A DNA stretch of 64,000 nt from an uncultured Blastocatellia bacterium. Its GTDB lineage: Bacteria > Acidobacteriota > Blastocatellia > Pyrinomonadales > Pyrinomonadaceae. Each line of letters opens with the position of its first letter. Position 1 is the stretch's first letter. Both the position numbers and the translations under genes were made by a program. The stretch lies in NCBI GenBank assembly GCA_946480785.1, contig CAMLLD010000012.1, positions 28,681 to 92,680 on the forward strand, given 5' to 3'. This document shows, piece by piece, positions 24,859 to 33,253 of the stretch. The notes beneath the pieces are model-generated. The model was given only the letters and a program-made list of their open reading frames with translations. It had not been told where the DNA came from and made no database searches.

Positions 24859-25431
24859 CTACCTGGCAGCAATCCTTTTCTCTTCGTCCGTATAAACTTT
24901 TATCTGCGTGCCCGGCTTGATCTTCGCATTCTTGCCGTGCTTCAAAAATCCTAACGGACCAAACAGTACCACGAGCGCGACAGTAGTTCCCGTTTTGTCG
25001 TCACCTTCTTTGCCTTTCGACGAGCGCAGCTTGAGTCGTTGATTGTCTACCGTCGACGTCGACTCGACGCGAATACCGAGGCTGCCGCCTTTGCCCATCA
25101 TGCCGGCTTTTTTCGCCTGGGCCACAACGCCCTTGACGAGCGTGTCTTTCGCGATCACGACCTGACCGTCGATCTTCACATCTTCCTCAACCTTGAACGT
25201 AAGCGGATCGCCCTCGGCGGCCGTCTTGCTGCTGATCTCTTCGGTGGTGACAACGGTAAACTCGGTGCCGTCGGGAAGGACTTTTACGTTTACATTCTCG
25301 CCATGAGGCGGATCCTGTTGTCGTGCGGCGGCTAGCAACGTGACGCTGGGCAAACTAAGACTGAGAACCGCCAGCATAACAACGCCGATCTGAATAGACC
25401 TGGAAAGAGCACGGGGGATAGCTTTTTGCAT
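24859..25431 (-). CDS. Exported hypothetical protein
   Basis: A 190-residue protein with a signal peptide (IQIGVVMLAVLSLSLPSVTLLAAA). The mature part is a beta-rich domain (GTEFTVVTTEEISSKTAAEG; DPLTFKVEEDVKIDGQVVIA; KGVVAQAKKAGMMGKGGSLGI). Similar exported proteins that treat a surface-exposed value as an 'initial cost' barrel are seen in this phylum, but I know of no function. It has its own short 5' region and sits downstream of the Tes-like gene on the same strand, about 90 bases away. Confidence 0.7.
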   Translation of the reverse strand: MQKAIPRALSRSIQIGVVMLAVLSLSLPSVTLLAAARQQDPPHGENVNVKVLPDGTEFTVVTTEEISSKTAAEGDPLTFKVEEDVKIDGQVVIAKDTLVKGVVAQAKKAGMMGKGGSLGIRVESTSTVDNQRLKLRSSKGKEGDDKTGTTVALVVLFGPLGFLKHGKNAKIKPGTQIKVYTDEEKRIAAR

Positions 25432-25522
25432 TTGTCGTTTTTCTCCTAAGTGAGATGGTTTGCGAGCCTACCGTCACCGGCGAAGCAGTGACGGACCGGG
25501 GAGAGTGAGCTAGTTGACGAAC

Positions 25523-27586
25523 CTAAACCAACACCGATTCTTCTTCAGTTGGTTCTACGAGATAAGGACTGGTGAGTACGGGTTTTTCTTCATCTTCAGC
25601 TAAGACGGCTTGAATCACGGGCAGACTGAGCGAATGTTTTTTCGTCGGCAACGGCACGGACTTACCGGCGGCGTAGACTTTGTGACGGCCATTCTCTTCG
25701 TACCACTCGCCGAGGTTCGCGGTCTTGTGCATGTTCTCGATGATCTGCCGCCAACCCACACCCGTGTTGTAAGCGCAGAATGAAATCTCGCCTTCCTGAG
25801 TGCCGTAAGGAATCACGCACATCTCGGTGCGGCGGAAGTCGTAGTTAAAGAGATCCTGAAACCACATTCCTTCGACGCATAGCACGCGCCAATTGTCGTT
25901 CGCGGCGCCGTTGGTCTGCGCCTTCATACGATCGTTGCGATCGGAATTGGAGTTGGTCGATGAAGGTTTGAAGAGATTGAGAATCTGCGAAATCGGAAAA
26001 CCTTCGGGCGCGCGTTCGGCGTGGAAGTTACGCATGATGGCCATGCCGAGTTGCGCGTAGGAAAGTTTGCGGCCGCGCGCGGTGTCAGTGATCACGGCGA
26101 CGTCACGCATAAACTGTTCGTAATCGAAAAACTCAAACAGCGATTTGAACTCGCCCGTCTGCTTGTTCACGACGAGCAACGTGAAGATGCCGCAGTTTGG
26201 ATGGCAGTTACACGACGACCAGCCCCACGGCGCATCAGCGCCTTGCAGCATATCCATCACGCTCGTGAACGCTGAATAAGACGAAAGCGGGAACCAGTCG
26301 CGCAGCGGTTGAATGCGATGTTGTAGTTGATCTTTCAGATCGTGAGTCATGCCGGCGAGCGTATAGCGCCATTTCTTGCGCAGCTCGTCCGAAATATCTT
26401 CGTCGCGTCCGGTAAACGAAACCGGCTGAAACGCGATCGTCTGCACCTTGTCGATGTTCTTCGCGGCAAACTCGACGATCTGCCCGATGCCGTCGTTATT
26501 GATACTGTTGACGATCGTCACGACGAGCGTGACTTTGATCCCGACGCTCGCGAGGTTTTCAATCGCGCGCAACTTCACGTCAAACAAATTACCGACGCCG
26601 CGATGCTTGTTCTTTTCTTCGCTGACGCCGTCAAATTGCAGATAGACGCCGTGCTGCCCCGCGGCTTTGGCGGCTTTGCAGAACTCGATGTCTTCGGCGA
26701 AACGAATGCCGTTGGTCGCGGCGAGTATGCGATAGAAACCGATCTTCTTCGCGTACTCGACAGCTTCCAGATAATAAGGAGAAAGCGTCGGCTCGCCGCC
26801 GGAGAAGAGAATGATGATCTGGCGTCGCGGTTTGAACGACACTGCGCGATCGAGAATCGCTTTCGTGTCTTCAAACGTCGGCTCGTGCACGTAGCCAACC
26901 TGGTTCGCGTCCATGAAGCACGGATCGCACATCATGTTGCAGCGATTCGTCAGGTCGACAGTCAACACCGCGCCGCGTCCAAACTTGATGTTCGAAGTGC
27001 CGTGACGATGAACGTCTTTATCTTCGGCGGCGCGAAAGTCACGACCAAAGAACAACGATTCGATACGCGCGAGAAACGCAGGGTCGGTCGACATCACGTC
27101 TTCAAACTCGCCGTGCTTCGGACACGTCTTGCGCATCAGCACCTGGCCGTTGTCTTCAACGATCTGCGCTTTGATCTCGCCGGGATGCTCGTACATCAAC
27201 GTGTCGAGCGGAGTCTCACCGGTGATCACGGCGTTGCGAACTTCCTTGACGCAGGCGGGACAGAGACTGTCGGTCTCACGCGGAAAGCCGAGCGGAGGCG
27301 CGCTACGTTCGTAGGATTTGAGGAGCGGTTCGGGCGCCCAGTTGGGCCGAATCGACTCGCCTTCCGGAAGTCTTTGGTTAACGCTCTGAAAAGCCTTCCA
27401 GGCGATGTCTGAGAGACCCGAGATCAGCCGCGAGCTTTTCACGCCCGCAAGCTTGGTTTTCTCGGTTTCCCCTCGGCGAAACTGGTCACTGAACAAAGTT
27501 TTCCCGTCTCCTCCCGTATTCAACCCACAAACAGTTCTGCATATTAAACAGGATTTGCAGGATCCACAAGACACGATTATCCTCAA
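25523..27586 (-). CDS. Radical SAM protein of the tetraether/membrane-spanning lipid synthase type
   Basis: A long radical SAM enzyme. The core motif is CNMMCDPC (CxxxCxxC, about 216-223 from ATG 27586) with LFSGGEPTLSP following. Before it come SLCPACVKEV and RKTCPKHGEF, and after it SSCNCHPNCGIF, extra Cys sets for auxiliary metal centres. This layout matches archaeal tetraether synthase (MJ0619-like) and its bacterial homologues tied to iso-diabolic acid and membrane-spanning lipids. The first ~45 residues read through a common intergenic phrase, so the true start is probably a GTG/TTG near 27440. It lies divergent from lpxA. Confidence 0.85.
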   Translation of the reverse strand: MRIIVSCGSCKSCLICRTVCGLNTGGDGKTLFSDQFRRGETEKTKLAGVKSSRLISGLSDIAWKAFQSVNQRLPEGESIRPNWAPEPLLKSYERSAPPLGFPRETDSLCPACVKEVRNAVITGETPLDTLMYEHPGEIKAQIVEDNGQVLMRKTCPKHGEFEDVMSTDPAFLARIESLFFGRDFRAAEDKDVHRHGTSNIKFGRGAVLTVDLTNRCNMMCDPCFMDANQVGYVHEPTFEDTKAILDRAVSFKPRRQIIILFSGGEPTLSPYYLEAVEYAKKIGFYRILAATNGIRFAEDIEFCKAAKAAGQHGVYLQFDGVSEEKNKHRGVGNLFDVKLRAIENLASVGIKVTLVVTIVNSINNDGIGQIVEFAAKNIDKVQTIAFQPVSFTGRDEDISDELRKKWRYTLAGMTHDLKDQLQHRIQPLRDWFPLSSYSAFTSVMDMLQGADAPWGWSSCNCHPNCGIFTLLVVNKQTGEFKSLFEFFDYEQFMRDVAVITDTARGRKLSYAQLGMAIMRNFHAERAPEGFPISQILNLFKPSSTNSNSDRNDRMKAQTNGAANDNWRVLCVEGMWFQDLFNYDFRRTEMCVIPYGTQEGEISFCAYNTGVGWRQIIENMHKTANLGEWYEENGRHKVYAAGKSVPLPTKKHSLSLPVIQAVLAEDEEKPVLTSPYLVEPTEEESVLV

Positions 27587-27596
27587 AACCCTGCAA

Positions 27597-28310
27597 ATGC
27601 CTATTCATCCGACCGCCATAATCGAACCGGACGTGGAAATCGGTCCCGATTGCGAGGTCGGCGCGTATGCCGTGATCAAGCAGTTTACGCGGCTCGGAGC
27701 GCGCAATCGCGTCTACGAACACGCCGTCATTGGCGGCGAGCCGCAGGACGTCAAGTTCAAGGGCGAACAGAGCTTTCTCGAGATCGGCGACGACAACATC
27801 ATCCGCGAGTTTTGCACGTTTCACCGGGCGAACGGCGCCGGGCAGACGACGCGCATCGGCTCGCGCAACTTCTTCATGGTTGGGGTACACGTGGCGCACA
27901 ACTGCGCGATCGGCGACGACAATATTTTCGCGAATGAAGTAGCGCTGGCGGGTCACATAGTAATTGAGGACCACGTGTTTCTTTCGAACAACGTGGGCGC
28001 GCATCAGTTTGTGCGGTTTGGCCGTTACGCAATGGTTGGCGGGAAGTCGAAGATCGTGCAGGATGTGTTGCCGTTTTTTATTACTGACGGAAATCCGCCG
28101 CGCGTGCGCGGGCTGAATACCGTTGGGCTGACGCGCGCTGGTTTTACTGAAGAGCAGAAGCGCGCGTTGAAGAATGCGTATCGCACGTTGTTCAAAAGCG
28201 GTGTTCCGCTCGCCGACAGCTTGAGTGAACTCGAACACGTCGACGACGAGAACGTCGCGCACCTCCTGAATTTTATTCGTGGTTCCAAACGCGGTTTCAT
28301 ACGAACATGA
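27597..28310 (+). CDS. lpxA: UDP-N-acetylglucosamine O-acyltransferase
   Basis: Starting at ATG 27597 (MPIHPTAIIEPDVEIGPD) gives 237 residues of left-handed beta-helix, acylating UDP-GlcNAc in the first step of lipid A synthesis. Hexapeptide repeats run through the first 190 residues. GVHVAHNCAIGDDN carries the catalytic His, and GLNTVGLTRAGFTEEQKRAL is typical of the LpxA C-terminal helical part. It is slightly shorter than the Escherichia coli enzyme. The stop overlaps the lpxD start (ATGA). Confidence 0.95.
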   Translation: MPIHPTAIIEPDVEIGPDCEVGAYAVIKQFTRLGARNRVYEHAVIGGEPQDVKFKGEQSFLEIGDDNIIREFCTFHRANGAGQTTRIGSRNFFMVGVHVAHNCAIGDDNIFANEVALAGHIVIEDHVFLSNNVGAHQFVRFGRYAMVGGKSKIVQDVLPFFITDGNPPRVRGLNTVGLTRAGFTEEQKRALKNAYRTLFKSGVPLADSLSELEHVDDENVAHLLNFIRGSKRGFIRT

Positions 28311-29332
28311 AGATTGCAGAGCTTGCTGAGATCGTCGGTGGTCGACTGGTGGGCCATCCCGAAACGGAGATCAAGCGGATCGCCGATCTGGATCAGGCGG
28401 GCGATCATGAGATTGCGTACGTCGATAACGAGAAGTTTTTTCCGGCGGCCGCGGCGAGTGTTGCGTCGGGTTTGATCGTGCCGGTGGGTGCGGCGGAAAA
28501 GTTTCCGGATCGGACGGTGATCGAAGTTGCGAATCCGAAGCTCGCGTTTTCGTTGATTGGCGCAGCGCTGCATCCGCCAGTCCGGCGTGCCGCGGAGATT
28601 CATTCGAGCGCGGTCGTGGCGGAGACGGCGGACATCGCGCTCACCGCGTACATTGGACCACACGTACAGATCGGCGAGGGCGCGCGCGTCGGCACGTTCA
28701 CACGTATCGAAGCGGGCGTGGTTGTCGGTGCGCACGTCAGCATTGGCGACGACTGTGTGCTGCATCCGAACGTGGTGTTGTATGACGGCGTCACGATCGG
28801 CGACCGCGTCATCCTGCACGCCGGGGTGTGCATCGGCGCTGACGGTTTTGGTTATGTGCGTCACGATCACGGCTATCAGAAGTTTCCGCAAATCGGCACG
28901 GTCGTGATCGAAGACGACGTCGAGCTCGGTGCGCATACGTGCGTCGATCGCGCTGCGCTCGGGCGTACGCGCATTGGTCGCGGCACGAAACTCGACAACA
29001 TGGTCCACGTGGGCCACAACTGCGACATCGGCGAGCGCGTCGTCATCGCGGCGCAAACGGGCATCAGCGGCAGCGTCGTGATCGAAGACGACGCGGTGAT
29101 CGGCGGTCAGGTTGGTTTTGGAGATCACACGCGCGTGCAAAAGGGCGCGGTGATCGGATCGAAAGCCGGGATATTGCCGGGAAAAATCGTGCGGCCCGGC
29201 GTGTGGTGGGGAATTCCCGTTCAGCCGCTCGACGAATACAAGCGGATGAACGCACACCTGGGCCGCCTCGGTGATATGCGCGAACGGATCAAACGCCTCG
29301 AACAGGAGATTTCCGATTTAAAAAATCGATGA
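28307..29332 (+). CDS. lpxD: UDP-3-O-acylglucosamine N-acyltransferase
   Basis: A 341-residue enzyme adding the N-linked acyl chain to UDP-3-O-acyl-glucosamine in lipid A synthesis. It has an N-terminal uridine-binding part (MKIAELAEIVGGRLVGHPE; IAYVDNEKFFP), a beta-helix of hexapeptide repeats, the catalytic VHVGHNCDIG and GAHTCVDRAALGRT, and a C-terminal helix (RMNAHLGRLGDMRERIKRLE). It is translationally coupled to lpxA by a 4-base overlap. Its 3' end overlaps the convergent lpxB by 44 bases. Confidence 0.97.
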   Translation: MKIAELAEIVGGRLVGHPETEIKRIADLDQAGDHEIAYVDNEKFFPAAAASVASGLIVPVGAAEKFPDRTVIEVANPKLAFSLIGAALHPPVRRAAEIHSSAVVAETADIALTAYIGPHVQIGEGARVGTFTRIEAGVVVGAHVSIGDDCVLHPNVVLYDGVTIGDRVILHAGVCIGADGFGYVRHDHGYQKFPQIGTVVIEDDVELGAHTCVDRAALGRTRIGRGTKLDNMVHVGHNCDIGERVVIAAQTGISGSVVIEDDAVIGGQVGFGDHTRVQKGAVIGSKAGILPGKIVRPGVWWGIPVQPLDEYKRMNAHLGRLGDMRERIKRLEQEISDLKNR

Positions 29333-30452
29333 TTGCCTGCGCCGCTCGTTGCGAGGCGCCGCCTTCGCCGAGACGATGGGCCACTTCCGCGAGTTGCTGG
29401 CGAGCGAGCTTGTTGTTTGCCGGCTCGAGCAGTTGGAGTAATTCGCTCGTGAGATTCTCAGCGTTGAGATCGTTTTGCATCAACTCGCGCGCGATCTCTT
29501 TGCCCGCTACTAAATTCACGAGACCGTAATGCGTGACGGTGATGAGCCGGCCGAGTGTGTGCCAGTTCATCGCCGATTCTTTATAGACCACGACCAGCGG
29601 TGTTTCGAGTAACGCTGCTTCGAGTGTCGCGGTACCGCTCGCGATCGCGGCGGCGTGGGAAGCAGCGAGTGCTTCGCGCGTCTCGCCCTGGACCAACCTG
29701 ATCGAGCTCGCGCCGTTTTGTTGGTTCACGATCTGTCGCGTCTCTTCGATCGTGCGGCTCGGCGCGACGACGATCACCGATTGCACGTCAGGCCGCAGGC
29801 GCGCGAGTTTTTCAATCGCCGCCAGCATCGGCGGCAGGATGCGTTGCAACTCCTTGTGCCGGCTGCCGGGAAGAAACGAAACGATCGGACGCGCCGGATC
29901 CAGGCCGTTGCGCCGACAGAACTCTTCGCGATCGAAACGCGCTTTCACTTCACCCGCCAGTGGATGGCCCACAAACTCGACGTGGTCCACACCGCGCGCT
30001 TTGAACCACTCAGCTTCGAACGGCAGGATCGACAACAACAGATCGACGTCGCGCTTGATCGTGTTGATACGACGCGGCCGCCAGGCCCATAGCTGCGGAC
30101 TGATGTAGTAGATCACTCTCACGCCGCGTCGATGTAGCGCAGTCGCGAGACGCAGATTGAACTCGGGCCAGTCGACGAGGATGACGGCATCCGGCGCGCG
30201 TTCGATTGCTGTTTGTTTGAGTTTGTGGAAGACGCCGAGAAACTTCGGCAGGGCGCGCGTCACTTCGAGAATGCCGAGGATCGCGAGCTCGTCAGTGTTG
30301 ATGATCGACTCGACGCCCGTCGCACGCAGCAGCGGCCCCGTGGCGCCAAAAATTTCAAACGCGCTGTTCGTTTTTCGCTGCAACGCCGCGACGAGCATCG
30401 CCGCATGTGCATCGCCCGACGGCTCACCAGCAACGATCATCAACTTCGCCAC
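29289..30452 (-). CDS. lpxB: Lipid-A-disaccharide synthase
   Basis: About 387 residues of a GT19 glycosyltransferase joining UDP-2,3-diacylglucosamine and lipid X. Signatures are MIVAGEPSGDAHAAML, ILVDWPEFNLRLA, YYISPQLWAW, SFLPGSRHKEL and IASGTATLEAALLETP. GTG 30452 is preferred because GEPSGD normally lies within the first ten residues; ATG 30440 and ATG 30512 are alternatives. It runs against lpxD, overlapping its end, and is divergent from lptD. Confidence 0.95.
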   Translation of the reverse strand: MAKLMIVAGEPSGDAHAAMLVAALQRKTNSAFEIFGATGPLLRATGVESIINTDELAILGILEVTRALPKFLGVFHKLKQTAIERAPDAVILVDWPEFNLRLATALHRRGVRVIYYISPQLWAWRPRRINTIKRDVDLLLSILPFEAEWFKARGVDHVEFVGHPLAGEVKARFDREEFCRRNGLDPARPIVSFLPGSRHKELQRILPPMLAAIEKLARLRPDVQSVIVVAPSRTIEETRQIVNQQNGASSIRLVQGETREALAASHAAAIASGTATLEAALLETPLVVVYKESAMNWHTLGRLITVTHYGLVNLVAGKEIARELMQNDLNAENLTSELLQLLEPANNKLARQQLAEVAHRLGEGGASQRAAQAIIDFLNRKSPVRGV

Positions 30453-30537
30453 ACCCGCATCATAACAAACAGAAAACCCAAGTCGCGCGCCGTTCGGCAT
30501 TCGTGCTAGCATCCACCCGCTTTACTGACTCGCGGAC

Positions 30538-33048
30538 GTGCGGAGGCTCCACTCACTTTTGCGTCTGGTGCTGGCAAACCTGCTCCTCCTCGTGTGCTGC
30601 CAGTTTGTATTTGCGCAGCAGACGAATCCGGTCGATCGTAAAGTCACGAATCCACTCACCGACACGCCCAACGTCAATCCATTAAATAACGATCAGCCGG
30701 TTCAGCGACGACCGCAGAAACAAAGCGGCGTGCAAGGCGTCAGCACGGATCAAATCACGGTCGACGCCTCGAAGCAGACTGGCTCGGGTCCGGAAAACGC
30801 GCGCGTAGTTGTTTACGAAGGAAACGTTGACGTGCGCATCGGCACGTATCGTTTGCAGGCTGACAAAGTCACGGTTTACGAAGCGGAGAACCGGGTCGTC
30901 GCCGAGGGCAGTGTCGTTTTCGATCAGGCCGACATGCAGCGCATCACCGGTTCGCGCGCCGAGTGGAACTACCGCACGAAGCTCGGTTACTTCATCAACT
31001 CCACCGGCTTCACGAACCAAACGCAGGACGGCACGCGCGTTTACTTCACCGCGGATCGCGTGGAGAAAATCAGTCTCGACACAATCGTCGTGACGAACGC
31101 GCAAGTGACTGCGTGTGACGAAGACGTGCCGAAGTGGAGCTTTCACGCGAACAAGGCGAAGATCAAAACCGGCGATCGCGTGCGCGTCTATTCGCCCAAG
31201 TTAAAGATCAAAGACATTCCGGTTTTCTATCTTCCGTACGCTTCCGTGTCGATCAAACCACGCGATCGCGCGTCGGGATTTTTGACGCCGACGTTTGGCG
31301 GCTCGGGCGCGAAGGGTTTTCGTCTCTCCACGGCGTACTATCAAACACTCGGCCGTTCCGCCGACTTCACCTTTCGCAGCGACGTCTACACCTCGCGGGG
31401 CTTGGGCATCGGCGGCGACCTGCGCACGCGCGCGAACTCGCGTTCGTTTCTCAACACTGGTTTCTACGCCGTCAAGGATCGCATCTTTGGACCACACGAA
31501 GACGCCGCGCATCCGAACCAGGGCGGTTCGAGTTTCTACGTCGAGGGTGTGCACTATTTCAAAAACGGTTTCACCGCCGCCGCGGACGTAAACATCACTT
31601 CGAACCTCGCGTTTCGCCAGGTATTCTCCGATAACATTCAGCAGGCGATCTCGCCGGAAGAGACGTCGCAGGTTTTCATCAACAAGGATCACAACGAGTA
31701 CAGCTTCAACTTTCTCGCGCGCACTCAGGTGACGTCGTTGACGGACGCGCGCATTCGCATCCGGCAGTTGCCGAGCATCAGCATCGACAAGCGCCCGACG
31801 ATTCTGAGTTTTCTGGAGAAGCTGCCGCTCTATTATTCGTTCGAGGGCAGCGCCGACGGCGTGAGCCGCAAGGAAACGGTTGAGGATCAGGTCCAGTTTG
31901 CCAACGACGTCGGCGGCCATGCGATCATCACGCCGTCGATCGTGCAGCGGCTCGATCTGCATCCGCGCTTCGAATTGCCGTTGAACTTCGCCGGTTGGAC
32001 CATCACCGCTTCGGGCGCGGGACGCGTCACGTTCTATTCAAACTCACTCGATCCAACGACACGTGACGTGCTCAGTCAAAACGTGACGCGTTCGTACGGC
32101 GAGTTTGAGTTGGACGTGCGGCCGCCGGCGTTCGCGAAAGACTTTCATCGCGGCGACGGCAGCTTCTGGTTTCGTCACCTGATCGAACCATACGTTATCT
32201 ATCGCAAGCTTTCGGGCATTAACAACTTCGATCGCATCATTCGTTTCGACTACATCGACGCGATTGCCGACACGAACGAGATCGAGTTTGGCGTGGCGAA
32301 CCGTTTCTTCACGCAGCGTTCGACCGAGAACGTGAGCGACGTGCCGGTGCGAGAAGTTGAAGGACGCGAGCGGCCAATCCTTTCGAGCCAGCCATACGAA
32401 GCGCTCACGATAACGATCCGCGGCAAATACTTTTTCGACCCGTTCTTCGGCGGCGCGCTGATTCCGGGCCAGCGCAACCAGTTTTATCCCATCAACACGC
32501 TTTCGGGATTCGTTTACGGCGGCGTGCCGCGCCGTTTCTCGCCGATCAATATCGACGCGCGTTACCGGCCGCGGCGGCATCTGTTTGCAGACGTGCGCAC
32601 CGACGTCGACACGCAGGGCGGCGGTATGCGTTCGCTTTCGACGACGTTTGGCTTGTCGCGCACGTTGATTCAGGTGTTTCAGAGTTTTTATTACACGCGG
32701 GCCATCGAGCTCTCGCCCAGCCTGGCGAAGTTTGCGGATACGCGTGGTTTGGAACCGGGAACGCTGCGTGGCTCGCAGTGGAGCCCGTCGGTGTTTTTGG
32801 GGAATCGTGACCGTGGTCTATTCGGCGGGGCCTCGTTCTTCTTCGACTTCCAAAAACGTCCCGGCCGCAAGGACAGCTCCCTGATCAACTCAACGATCAC
32901 AGTCGGCAACGCCTGGGACTGCTGCGCGGTGACGGCCCAGTTTTCGACCTTCAACGTGGGCCTGCGCAAAGAGAACCGGCTCGTCTTCAGCTTCCGCCTG
33001 AACGGCATCGGCACCTTCGGCACCGAGCAGATCGGTCAGCATCGCTAA
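30538..33048 (+). CDS. lptD: LPS-assembly outer-membrane protein LptD
   Basis: An 836-residue outer-membrane protein that inserts LPS into the outer leaflet. The GTG start gives a signal peptide (LRLVLANLLLLVCCQFVFAQ). About residues 60-215 are the periplasmic OstA/LptD-N jellyroll (VVVYEGNVDVRIGTYRLQA; ENRVVAEGSVVFDQADMQ). The remainder is a large beta-barrel of alternating strands, including YLPYASVSIKPRDRASGFL, a hallmark of this family. The usual Cys pairs are not obvious, as in many non-proteobacterial members. It groups with lpxA, lpxD and lpxB. Confidence 0.93.
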   Translation: MRRLHSLLRLVLANLLLLVCCQFVFAQQTNPVDRKVTNPLTDTPNVNPLNNDQPVQRRPQKQSGVQGVSTDQITVDASKQTGSGPENARVVVYEGNVDVRIGTYRLQADKVTVYEAENRVVAEGSVVFDQADMQRITGSRAEWNYRTKLGYFINSTGFTNQTQDGTRVYFTADRVEKISLDTIVVTNAQVTACDEDVPKWSFHANKAKIKTGDRVRVYSPKLKIKDIPVFYLPYASVSIKPRDRASGFLTPTFGGSGAKGFRLSTAYYQTLGRSADFTFRSDVYTSRGLGIGGDLRTRANSRSFLNTGFYAVKDRIFGPHEDAAHPNQGGSSFYVEGVHYFKNGFTAAADVNITSNLAFRQVFSDNIQQAISPEETSQVFINKDHNEYSFNFLARTQVTSLTDARIRIRQLPSISIDKRPTILSFLEKLPLYYSFEGSADGVSRKETVEDQVQFANDVGGHAIITPSIVQRLDLHPRFELPLNFAGWTITASGAGRVTFYSNSLDPTTRDVLSQNVTRSYGEFELDVRPPAFAKDFHRGDGSFWFRHLIEPYVIYRKLSGINNFDRIIRFDYIDAIADTNEIEFGVANRFFTQRSTENVSDVPVREVEGRERPILSSQPYEALTITIRGKYFFDPFFGGALIPGQRNQFYPINTLSGFVYGGVPRRFSPINIDARYRPRRHLFADVRTDVDTQGGGMRSLSTTFGLSRTLIQVFQSFYYTRAIELSPSLAKFADTRGLEPGTLRGSQWSPSVFLGNRDRGLFGGASFFFDFQKRPGRKDSSLINSTITVGNAWDCCAVTAQFSTFNVGLRKENRLVFSFRLNGIGTFGTEQIGQHR

Positions 33049-33253
33049 AAGGTGTACTAAGTCTGGACGGAGTCAGGGCCTTGAAGTTATCATGCTGAGC
33101 GGTCGCCCCGTTCGCTCCCCCGACCTGCCTGGATCAGTTCGGCAAATTTATCTTGCTCAGGCATCCTCGTGAGACTTTGAAGCACCTGAGGGGCTTTGCG
33201 CTCCAAAGACAACGTTTACCTCCCGGTTTGCAAAACATAACAAGGATACGAAG

